A stretch of DNA of 11,799 nucleotides from Cymbomonas tetramitiformis (GCA_001247695.2 LGRX02009746.1:1-11799), one strand, 5' to 3'. Positions 1-7,171 are shown, counted from the first letter of the stretch. The notes: generated by a model from the sequence alone, not told the origin. Numbers and translations: made by a program.

Positions 1-1410
1 TACAACTCTACACCCCCCTCCAACTAGACGGCCACACGACAAACGACTCTTCCTCCCATGACCTCACATCATCCGCCCCTCCCACGAGCTGCGTACACAG
101 GCTGGGTGTGATCCCATGCGTGCAGAGCTGGCGCGGGTAAACTAGAGGGTGCGCCTGCGCATGACGTGCGTGAGCCGAACGCCCACGAACCCGACCTTGT
201 CTACAACTCTACACCCCCCTACAACTGAACGGCCACACGACAAACGACTCTCCCTCCCATGACCTCACATCATCCGCCCCTCCCACGAGCTGCGTACACA
301 GGCTGGGTGTGATCCCATGCGTGCAGAGCTAGCGCGGGTACACTAGAGGGTGCGCCTGCGCATGACGTGCGTGAGCCGGACGCCCACCAACCCGACCTTG
401 TCTACAACTCCACACCCCCCTACAACTGAACGGCCACGGCCACACGACAAACGACTCTCCCTCCCATGACCTCACATCATCCGCCCCTCCCACGAGCTGC
501 GTACACAGGCTGGGTGTGATCCCATGCGTGCAGAGCTGGCGCGGGTACACTAGAGGGTGCGCATGCGCATGACGTGCGTGAGCCGAACGCCCACCAACCC
601 GACCTTGTCTACAACTCCACACCCCCCTCCAACTGAACGGCCACACGACAAACGACTCTCCCTCCCATGACCTCACATCATCCGCCCCTCCCACGAGCTG
701 CGTACACAGGCTGGGTGTGATCCCATGCGTGCAGAGCTGGCGCGGGTACACTAGAGGGTGCGCCTGCGCATGACGTGCGTGAGCCGAACGCCCACCAACC
801 CGACCTTGTCTACAACTCCACACCCCCCTCCAACTGAACGGCCACACGACAAACGACTCTCCCTCCCACGACCTCACATCATCCGCCCCTCCCACGAGCT
901 GCGTACACAGGCCAGGTTGATCCCGTGCGTGCAGAGCTGGCGCGGGTAACTAGAGGGTGCGCCGCGCATGACGTGCGTGAGCCGAACGCCCACCAACCCG
1001 ACCTTGTCTACAACTCCACACCCCCCTCCAACTGAACGGCCACACGACAAACGACTCTCCCTCCCATGACCTCACATCATCCGCCCCTCCCACGAGCTGC
1101 GTACACAGGCTGGGTGTGATCCCATGCGTGCAGAGCTAGCGCGGGTACACTAGAGGGTGCGCCTGCGCATGACGTGCGTGAGCCGAACGCCCACCAACCC
1201 GACCTTGTCTACAATACTACACCCCCCTACAACTGGACGGCCACACGACAAACGACTCTCCCTCCCATGACCTCACATCATCCGCCCCTCCCACGAGCTG
1301 CGTACACAGGCTGGGTGTGATCCCATGCGTGCAGAGCCGGCGCGGGTAAACTAGAGGGTGCGCCTGCGCATGACGTGCGTGAGCCAAATGCCCACCAACC
1401 CGATCTGGTC
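1..1410. repeat. Satellite array, about 201-bp unit, seven copies
   Basis: The motif TACAACTC/TACAACTCC recurs at 1, 202, 403, 610, 811, 1009 and 1210, giving periods of 201, 201, 207, 201, 198 and 201 bp. Copies are nearly identical. The 207-bp copy has a duplicated GGCCAC near 432-443. The copy at 811-1008 is the most diverged, with several single-base deletions. The last copy loses similarity at about 1410 (ACCCGATCTGG instead of ACCCGACCTTG). Because the window opens exactly on a unit, the array probably extends to the left. The unit is CpG-rich and includes a short palindromic segment, TGCGCCTGCGCA, which in the third copy is the perfect palindrome TGCGCATGCGCA. Long open frames in the array follow from a period divisible by three; there is no sign of a gene. 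Confidence 0.95.
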
Positions 1411-1430
1411 TGACCCGACCATACACCATT

Positions 1431-1683
1431 GCACGACGAGCCAAGAGACATGCCAGTGGTAAACACGCGCACGCTTGGCTCAAGTCGACAACCCTGTTGA
1501 GGGGACACCATGGCACGATCGGCCTTACACCAAAGACGGACTGGAGACCTGGCGTGCACAGCACGACGAGCCAAGAGACATGCCCGTGGTAAACACGCGC
1601 ACGCTTGGCTCAAGTCCTGCGCGCCCGTGGAGGGGACACCATGGCACCATCGGCCTCACACCGAAGACGAACCGGAGACCTGG
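1431..1683. repeat. Tandem duplication, 130-bp unit, two copies
   Basis: The block starting GCACGACGAGCCAAGAGACA occurs at 1431 and again at 1561. It continues through the shared words GGTAAACACGCGCACGC, GAGGGGACACCATGGCAC and GGAGACCTGG. The second copy stops at 1683, where a 40-bp minisatellite begins. A third, partial copy lies beyond the minisatellite at 1959-2033. The three copies therefore formed one array that was later interrupted. Confidence 0.9.
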
Positions 1684-1958
1684 AGTCAGTCACCGTGGAG
1701 GACTTCGCATCATAGGTGCGCGATGTCAGTCAGTCACCGTGGAGGACTTCGAATCATAGGTGCGCAGAGTCAGCCACCGTGGAGGACTTCGAATCATAGG
1801 TGCGCGGAGTCAGTCACGGTGGTGGACTTCGAGTCTTAGGTGCGCGGAGTCAGTCACCGTGGAGGACTTCGAGTCATAGGTGCGCGGAGTCAGTCACGGT
1901 GGAGGACTTCGCATCATAGGTGCGCGGAGTCAGTCACCGTGGAGGACTTCGAGTCATA
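1684..1958. repeat. Minisatellite, 40-bp unit, seven copies
   Basis: The core GTCAGTCACCGTGGAGGACT followed by TCGAGTCATAGGTGCGCGGA repeats with the CACC/CACG anchor at 1691, 1735, 1775, 1815, 1855, 1895 and 1935. All steps are 40 bp except the first, which is 44. Variants include CACGGTGG in copies 4 and 6, and GCATCAT, GAATCAT or GAGTCAT in the middle of the unit. There are no unique spacers between repeats, so this is not a CRISPR array. The array interrupts a larger 130-bp repeat and is flanked on both sides by GGAGACCTGG. Confidence 0.95.
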
Positions 1959-2033
1959 GGAGACCTGGCGCGCATAGCACGACGAGCCAAAAGACATGCC
2001 CGTGGTAAACACGCGCACGCTTGGCTCAAGTCG
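1959..2033. repeat. Third, partial copy of the 130-bp unit
   Basis: The segment resumes the 130-bp unit at GGAGACCTGGCGCGCATAGC and runs through GCACGACGAGCC at 1977 to GGCTCAAGTCG at about 2033, where similarity ends. Its first ten bases repeat those at 1674-1683, on the other side of the 40-bp minisatellite. Confidence 0.85.
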
Positions 2034-2293
2034 TCTCACATCTGAACACGCCTCCTAACTGTACTACTTCCACCAGGCGCCCCACACAAGCAGATCACCA
2101 ATGGTGATTCCGGCACACCCTCTGAAGCTCTTATGGTTAAGAAACAGATTGGACGTGGTTAGCAGGCTGAGAAGCGCACCAGGTCAGCTTGGGAGACACC
2201 CTCCACCTCCCCCGCCTCCTGCGCAGGGTCAGCCTCCTGCAGAGCACAGACCGTGTGCCACGTGAGGCATGCTGCGGACCGTGAGGTTGTGTG
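2034..2293. other. Unique GC-rich spacer, no recognisable gene
   Basis: This 260-bp stretch between two arrays has no internal repeat. On the plus strand a 54-codon frame runs from an ATG at 2101 to a TGA at 2263-2265. It contains a run of seven prolines near the middle. I recognise nothing in it, and a frame of this length is expected by chance. The right end shows two short ACCGTG(T/A)G words like those inside the 328-bp satellite that follows, so it may be a decayed edge of that array. Confidence 0.6.
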
Positions 2294-3725
2294 GGCTCCA
2301 AGATGTTCACGTTTCTACATGGAAAAAGCAGGCAGCTGAGTTACGGGAGGAGTGACTCGGAAATGTCAACGGTCCAAGAACACTTACCGCAGGCCCCTGG
2401 GGTGCAGCAGCAGCTCCACCACCATGCCCACCGGGGCGCACTGCAGGAGGCTGTGTGAGGCACGCTCCAGACCGTGAGGTGGTGTGATGCGGCGGTATGA
2501 GGCGCAATTTAGACCGTGAGGCGGCGTGGGGCACTTTTTAGACAAGTATGTGCATAAGGTACAAAGATCCGGCGCGATTATGCACTAGACAAATATTCCC
2601 CCCACAAAAAAGGAACATACCCGCTCCAAGATGTTCACGTTCCTACAAGGAAAAAGCAGGCAGCTGAGTTACGGGAGGAGTGACTCGGAAATGTCAACGG
2701 TCCAAGAACACTTACCGCAGGCCCCTGGGGTGCAGCAGCAGCTCCACCACCATGCCCACCGGGGCGCACTGCAGGAGGCTGTGTGAGGCACGCTCCAGAC
2801 CGTGAGGTGGTGTGATGCGGCGGTATGAGGCGCAATTTAGACCGTGAGGCGGCGTGGGGCACTTTTTTGACAAGTAGGTGCATAAGGTACAAAGATCCGG
2901 CGCGAGCATGCTCTACACAAATATTCCCCCAAAAAAAACGAACATACCCGCTCCAAGATGTTCACGTTCATACATGGAAAAAGCAGGCAGCTGAGTTACG
3001 GGAGGAGTGACTCGGGAATGTCAACGGTCCAAGAACACTTACCGCAGGCCCCAATGGGGGCGCATACCGAGGTCTTCCTCCATACCCGCCGGCGCGCACT
3101 GCAGCAGGCTGTGTGAGGCATGCTCCAGACCGTGAGGTGGTGTGATGCGGTGGTATGAGGCGCAATTTAGACCGTGAGGCGGCGTGGGGCACTTTTTAGA
3201 CAAGTATGTGCATAAGGTACAAAGATCCGGCGCGATTATGCACTAGACAAATATTCCCCCCCAAAAAACGAACATACCCGCTCCAAGATGTTCACGTTCC
3301 TACATCGAAAGAGCAGGCAGCTGAGTTACAGGAGGAGTGACTCGGAAATGTCAACGGTCCAAGAACACTTACCGCAGGCCCCTGGGGTGTAGCAGCAGCT
3401 CCACCACCATGCCCGCCGGCGCGCACTGCAGGAGGCTGTGTGAGGCACGCTCCAGACCGTGAGGTGGTGTGATGCGGCGGTATGAGGCGCAATTTAGACC
3501 GTGAGGCGGCGTGGGGCACTTTTTAGACAAGTATGTGCATAAGGTACAAAGATCCGGCGCGAGCATGCTGTATACAAATATTCCCCCCAAAAAACGAACA
3601 TACCCGCTCCAAGATGTTCACGTTCCTAGAGCGAAAGAGCAGGCAGCTGAGTTACGGGAGGAGTGACACGGAAATGTCAACGGTCCAAGAACACTTACCG
3701 CAGGCCCCTGGGGTGCAGCAGCAGC
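2294..3725. repeat. Satellite array, about 328-bp unit, four full and one partial copy
   Basis: The anchor GATGTTCACGTT occurs at 2302, 2630, 2957, 3287 and 3613, giving periods of 328, 327, 330 and 326 bp. The fifth copy diverges after 3725. Each unit carries two internal ACCGTGAGG words about 45 bp apart, followed by CACTTTTTAGACAAGTATGTG and a C-run plus A-run (CCCCCC..AAAAAA) of variable length. The 3' part of the unit exists in two versions that alternate along the array: GATTATGCACTAGAC near 2576 and 3234, and GAGCATGCT(C/G)TA(C/T)AC near 2904 and 3561. Minus-strand open frames of 74-85 codons recur in every unit, but their starts and ends shift with array variants, so I do not treat them as genes. 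Confidence 0.95.
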
Positions 3726-3736
3726 ACGATGCATGA

Positions 3737-4030
3737 TGCTGCCGCCGACGCTCCTGGAGGGCATCACCGTCCGCGCAGAAGCACCCACCTGCGACACCGT
3801 CGAATATTAACAAACTGGCCAATACGCATTTTCCCTATAAACAATACACGCATGTCGAACACCTAGAGGTAACCCACCTGCCCTTCAGGGACTCGCATGG
3901 CCACCCCAAGCAACGCTGCGCCACGCGACGCGGACTGCACGCCTCCCACAGGTCCATCCTGCGAGCAATCGCCAACGTAAACACATGCATGCCTATGAAC
4001 CTAATCAAGGAAAACACCACTGCTGACTAA
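3737..4030 (+). other. Open 97-codon stretch without a start codon; possible exon or gene relic
   Basis: Frame 3737-4030 (TAA at 4028-4030) is open after a TGA at 3734-3736 and has no ATG until residues near its C-terminal end. Its translation is basic and non-repetitive, with segments such as HVEHLEVTHLPFRDSHGH and RRGLHASHRSILRAIANVN. I do not recognise a family. It begins immediately after the 328-bp satellite ends. A CAG at 3776-3778 could be a 3' splice site, which would make this a terminal exon, and a TGTAA lies about 30 bp after the stop. Both signals are weak. It may equally be a chance frame or a transposon scrap. Confidence 0.2.
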
Positions 4031-4640
4031 ATAGCAAGCTAACAGCCGGTAGGGCTACGAGTGTAATCTGTTCCAAACCTGCAAGGTCCTTTGCCTCTTC
4101 GAGGAAGGACCGCTATCTCCCGTTTTCTCCATTGCAGCTTGCTGTTTTTTTTTTTTTACTCTCTTGCGAGAGTCAACCGCTCGTTTTTCAAATTGTAAAG
4201 AACTTCAAGACAAACACGACTTGGTTTGGCGCAACAGGCGGGATATCTCGCCTTGCATATCATCATCGTGCGCAATCGATCGCAAGCGCCATCGACTCGT
4301 CGTGATGACGGCCATGGCCATGCATGCGATTTCGCTATCTTATTATCTTAGTTTATATTCATGCACTCATCACCTGCTTGCCATGGAATTTCTATCATTT
4401 ATACCGCGACTGTATGCCTTCCCCCATGTTCTCGCAATTTATACACGTCGATTAGCCTTTCTTTAAATTTATACAAGCGTTTAGGCTCTCGATCTCAGAT
4501 TCTCGCCTGTCTCCGCGGCTTTTAGGGGCTTTTAGGGGCGTGTTTAGGACACCAAATCCCAATTACCCAGCTTTAGGAGGCATTTTGACACTTTAGGACC
4601 ATTCTCGATTTTTTAGTAAAACTTAGTGAATTTTAGTTAG
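4031..4640. other. AT-rich spacer with T13 tract and hairpin, no gene seen
   Basis: Composition falls relative to the arrays to the left. A run of 13 T at 4145-4157 is followed at once by an inverted repeat, ACTCTC-TTGC-GAGAGT, at 4158-4173. ATTTATAC words recur near 4398, 4438 and 4468. From about 4480 to 4600 several TTTAGG or TTTTAGGGG words occur. A 100-codon plus-strand frame ending at 4466 begins only with TTG and resembles no family. I see no supported gene, promoter or terminal repeat. Confidence 0.6.
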
Positions 4641-4924
4641 AATCCTTGTTCAAGTGTTAGGAAGGATGATGGGTTGCTTTACTTCGATTATAAGTCGGGG
4701 TACTACCACGTCGACCTTCACGAGATGTCTCGTACCTATGTCGCTGTTGAGTGGCTGGGTAGATTCTTTGAGTTTTGTGTATTGCCTTTTGGTCTAGCCC
4801 CAGCTTGCTGGGTGTTCACGAAGATTAACAAGGAGCTCGTAGGTAAGTGGCGGGGTCTCGGCTTCTGTGTGCACCCCTACGTGGATGATTTTGCTTTTGC
4901 AGTGAAGGCTCCCACTCTCACGGA

Positions 4925-4932
4925 CCCCGCGG
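4925..4932. repeat. Left target-site duplication of nested element
   Basis: The eight bases CCCCGCGG lie immediately left of the 185-bp inserted element. They are repeated exactly at 5118-5125 on its right side. An 8-bp duplication is the hallmark of hAT-superfamily insertion. Confidence 0.85.
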
Positions 4933-5117
4933 CAGGGCAGAAGTCCTCTCCGGAGGCCTTTCGGCCAGTTTTCGAGAAAACATTTGTTTTTTCTTGTTTT
5001 GACGTCTTTTTGCATACTTAAGGGTCAAAATTCTTTCGGCCAATCTTCGGCCAAACCCTCTTTTTGGGAGACTCTCTCGGCCAGGGGCCGGTCAATCGCG
5101 ACAGGACTTCTCCCCTG
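4933..5117. mobile_element. hAT-like MITE inserted in the reverse transcriptase
   Basis: The 185-bp insert begins CAGGGCAGAAGTCCTCT, and the reverse complement of its right end begins CAGGGGAGAAGTCCTGT. These are terminal inverted repeats matching at 15 of 17 positions. It is flanked by a perfect 8-bp duplication. Short TIRs starting CAGGG together with 8-bp duplications are diagnostic of the hAT superfamily. The element is too small for a transposase, so it would be mobilised in trans. Internally it has four same-orientation TCGGCCA words (4961, 5036, 5047, 5077), which may be subterminal transposase-binding sites, and a palindrome TTTTC-GA-GAAAA at 4969-4980. The RT frame is open and continuous in sense on both sides if the element and one duplication (193 bp) are discounted. 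This independently supports the boundaries. Confidence 0.85.
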
Positions 5118-5125
5118 CCCCGCGG
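5118..5125. repeat. Right target-site duplication of nested element
   Basis: CCCCGCGG repeats exactly the eight bases at 4925-4932 and is followed by CTTTGGCTG, where reverse-transcriptase coding sense resumes. Confidence 0.85.
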
Positions 5126-5565
5126 CTTTGGCTGTACTGACCCGTATTATGCAGGATGTGCGGGAGGCTGGCTGGCTCGTAGCCGAAGCCAAGTCTCAGC
5201 TGTATTTCACACGTACCCTTGTGCATATTGGCATAGGCATTGACCTGGAGGGGGGGGGTCCCGTTCGGGCCTGAGAAGGCTCTGAGCAAGATCCGTGCTT
5301 GTGTGTCAGACTTGTTGAGGCTGTTTCATAGGTTGCCCCTGAGGCTTGTACGTAGCCAAGTTTGCAGGCTTGGTCAATGCCCAGTGGTTTGTGCTAGGGG
5401 GTGTCACCAGACTGTTTGCTAGGGCGGCTGCGGTGCTCATTGCTGACACCTTGACTTGGGGCTCGTGGGCCTCTCACGTCCCGGGCTCTGATGCTCTCCG
5501 GGCAGAGCTTGAGTTTTGGCTGACCGACGGCTTCCGTAGGCACCAGAGAGGCATTTGGGAGCCCA

Positions 5566-5980
5566 GGGGGCGGGGCTCCAGCTGGAGACAGTCCATGCGG
5601 ACACCTCTGAGGTGGCATGGGGCTCCTGGCTGGAGCAGTCCTTAGGAGGACCTGAGCTGCTTGGCCACAGTTATCTGACCATGTCAGGCAGACTGAAGTC
5701 ATCCACTCTTAGGGAGCTCCGGGGCATTTTTGACTCTCTCCGGGCATTTGTTGATGTTGCTGGCAGGCTGAGAGGGAAGAGGGTGCTTGTCGTTTGTGAC
5801 AACCAGGCTGTGCATTTTGTCATTGAGTCTGGCAGTAGGCATCATGAGCTCCAGGAGCTGGCATTAGCGGTGCGCATGGTTTCTGTGCTGACCACGGGGT
5901 GGTTTTGTCCTCCCTTTGGATGCCCAGGGAGTTTGAGACCCGGGCTGATGCCCTCTCCAAGATCAGAGACCATGATGACT
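5566..5980 (+). pseudogene. RNase H domain of DIRS-like pol, frameshifted
   Basis: This domain would degrade the RNA strand during reverse transcription. The frame reaching 5566 continues as GAGLQLETVHADTSEVAWGSW, with the first catalytic Asp at 5600-5602. Next come LKSSTLRELRGI (Glu at 5714-5716) and VLVVCDNQAVHFVIESGS (Asp at 5798-5800). A frame change near 5893 then leads to SLWMPREFETRADALSKI, whose ADALSK Asp is at 5947-5949. The D-E-D-D set and the final WxPREFxxxADALSK tail are typical of retroelement RNase H. All four residues survive, split over two frames. A frame change around 5565 in a G-rich run separates this domain from the RT. Confidence 0.85.
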
Positions 5981-6561
5981 GGATGGTCAACCCGGCAATC
6001 TTTCGGTGGGCTGACCCGTGGATTGCCGGGGGGTGGAGGCACACCCGGGCCAGGTTTGCAACTGATAAGAATTGTCTTGTTTTTGACAGTGCAGGTGCCC
6101 CGTCTTTCAACAGTGCTTGGCACTGTCCAGGTACGTCTGGGGTTGACACCTTCAGTCAGGCGGATTGGCGGGAGCACGTCAACTGGTGCAACCCGCCTTT
6201 TCGGATGATCGGGAGGCTCCTGCTGTTTCTGCAGGCTGAGAGGGCTGCGGCCTCCATTGTGCCCCCGGTCTGGACTTTCCAGCCGTAGTGGGTCTTGCTG
6301 TGTCCCGACGGGGTTCACTTGGCAGAGTGTGTGGTGCAGTGGGCGGAGCTCCAGCCTTCTGCGGACACCTTCCTCCCTGGTCTCGGAAGGGCCAATGAGG
6401 GGGGGGTGGGCCTGCCGGATTTTCGGGTCCTCCTCTTGCGGGTCTCCTTCGATGAGAGGGAGCCTGCGGGCCCCGGACCCCGTTGTACCTTGGGAGGTTG
6501 CAGGGCTTGTGACTGGGGTAGGGGTATGAGATGGGGGCTGCCTTTCATGCAGGCATCGTAG
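5981..6561 (+). pseudogene. Methyltransferase-like domain of DIRS/PAT pol, one nonsense codon
   Basis: After the RNase H tail the same frame continues with DDWMVNPAIFRWADPW and FNSAWHCPGTSGVDTFSQ, then DWREHVNWCNPPFRMIGRLL. The NPPF tetrad at 6190-6201 matches the (D/N/S)PP(Y/F/W) active-site motif of N6-adenine DNA methyltransferases. DIRS and PAT elements carry such a domain downstream of RNase H; its role in the element is unknown. The frame meets TAG at 6286-6288 (TFQP, stop, WVLLCPDGVHL). It then continues in the same frame with GVGLPDFRVLLLRVSF, ending at a TAG at 6559-6561. Sense is preserved across the stop, so it is a simple nonsense mutation, perhaps of a Trp codon. No enzymatic activity can be inferred from this copy. 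Confidence 0.75.
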
Positions 6562-6788
6562 GCACTGGGGAGCAGTGGGCTGGGCTGCAGTTCTCCGTGA
6601 CGGACCCGCTGGAGATGCAGTTGCGGGCAAATATGTTGTTGGCGGTGTCTGGCACCCGTGAGGCTAGCACCATGCGGGGCTACTCTCGAGTGTTCGTGCG
6701 GTACCAGGCCTTCTGTCAGGACCGTGACCCGCCCAGGGTGCCTGTTCCTGCCGACCCGGTCACGGTGGCTATTGATACGGCTATGTAA
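6531..6788 (+). pseudogene. Tyrosine recombinase, N-terminal core-binding domain only
   Basis: This ORF starts at ATG 6531 and overlaps the end of the preceding frame by 31 bp, as is common for overlapping DIRS ORFs. The 85-residue product has a stretch DPLEMQLRANMLLAVSGTRE, then STMRGYSRVFVRYQAFCQDR and PVPADPVTVAIDTAM. The pattern of a T-x-x-x-Y helix followed by a proline-rich linker and PADP-V fits the SAM-like core-binding domain of tyrosine recombinases. The ORF ends at TAA 6786-6788, far short of a full recombinase of several hundred residues, so the catalytic Arg-His-Arg-Tyr residues are missing. The truncation coincides with an abrupt drop in GC content. Family assignment rests on context as well as sequence. 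Confidence 0.65.
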
Positions 6789-7171
6789 ACAAGCGCCGTG
6801 AATATATTATCAGTATACAAAATAAACACTGCAAAATTGAACAGCAATGCAAGTGTACGGATGAGCGGGTTTGTGAGTACAGTCTCTGTAAGAAGATCTG
6901 CTGAAGCACAACGCTTCCTCACTTTTGTACCTTACGTCTCCCATCATCTTAGATGGTACCGCCATTGGGTTGTGAACCCGAGACGTAGGTTGAACGACCA
7001 GCATGGTAATAACGACTAGTTCGTTCATGCTGCGCATGCGAGTTCCGCGCATGCTGAAAGCCAAGATGGTTCTTGTTTGTATTCAAGATGTATCTTTGCT
7101 TTGCCATCTTCGAGTTCGACATACGAACTCTCGATGACAGGGATGCCTGATGATATGACATTATCATCTGG
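6789..7171. other. AT-rich segment right of the retrotransposon, no gene seen
   Basis: The segment begins where recombinase coding ends and is clearly AT-richer than the element. It holds a short perfect inverted repeat, GGGTT-GTG-AACCC, at 6966-6978, and a self-complementary GCGCATGC-rich patch near 7030-7053. Plus- and minus-strand frames here are short and resemble no family. A TG dinucleotide at 6784 and a CA at 7363-7364 could be the ends of a 581-bp minus-strand LTR whose polypurine tract would be at 7366-7378. No second LTR or target duplication is visible, so this stays a guess. Confidence 0.4.

Larger units (their letters stand above)
4641..5565 (+). pseudogene. Reverse transcriptase domain of DIRS-like pol, interrupted
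   Basis: This is the RNA-directed DNA polymerase part of the element. After a TAG at 4638-4640 the frame reads into motif A (LYFDYKSGYYHVDLH, Asp at 4686-4688). It continues through motif B (VLPFGLAPACWVFTK) to motif C (HPYVDDF, the two Asp at 4884-4889), so all three catalytic Asp remain. LPFGL and YVDD are typical of DIRS-type RTs. The frame is broken after TLTDPAA by a 185-bp insertion. It resumes at LAVLTRIMQDVREAGWLVA, the expected continuation after YVDD. A nine-G run at 5250-5258 then shifts the frame. A second shift near 5342 leads to LYVAKFAGLVNAQWFVLGG, the RT thumb/connection region. The N-terminal fingers are absent, so this is a 5'-truncated pseudogene. The RT assignment is firm; the exact breakpoints are approximate. 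Confidence 0.85.
4641..6788 (+). mobile_element. Truncated DIRS/PAT-like tyrosine-recombinase retrotransposon
   Basis: The domain order on the plus strand is reverse transcriptase, RNase H, methyltransferase-like, then tyrosine recombinase N-terminal domain. This order is characteristic of the DIRS/PAT group, which integrates with a tyrosine recombinase rather than a DDE integrase. The left end starts just before RT motif A, so the gag region and the RT fingers are missing. The right end stops inside the recombinase, so the catalytic R-H-R-Y domain and the terminal repeats are missing. The copy is dead: it has a nested 185-bp insertion, frame changes near 5250, 5342, 5565 and 5893, and a nonsense codon at 6286-6288. 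The element is GC-rich and is bordered on the right by much AT-richer DNA. Confidence 0.85.

Noticed and set aside
329..895. 188-codon minus-strand ORF and others in the first satellite
   Set aside because: It starts at GTG, consists of repeats of the satellite unit, and ends wherever a CTGGCG to CTAGCG change creates a stop. It is a consequence of a 201-bp period.
1684..1958. Possible CRISPR array
   Set aside because: The 40-bp repeats are directly contiguous with no unique spacers, and the context is eukaryotic.
2307..3519. Recurrent 74-85 codon minus-strand ORFs in the 328-bp satellite
   Set aside because: Each is the same array segment read again. Start points vary and no protein family is recognisable.
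4164..4466. 100-codon plus-strand ORF in the AT-rich spacer
   Set aside because: It opens with TTG, not ATG, and has a compositionally odd translation with no recognisable motif.
5842..6630. 262-codon minus-strand ORF, the longest in the window
   Set aside because: It lies antisense to the RNase H and methyltransferase coding sequence, whose plus-strand motifs are clear. It is a shadow of GC-rich codon use.
6953..6990. TGGTACCGCCATTGGG, resembling a tRNA primer-binding site, with a tRNA-like arm on the minus strand
   Set aside because: No LTR ends in CA just before it, no cloverleaf can be completed, and the GGGTT-GTG-AACCC stem lacks a proper T loop.
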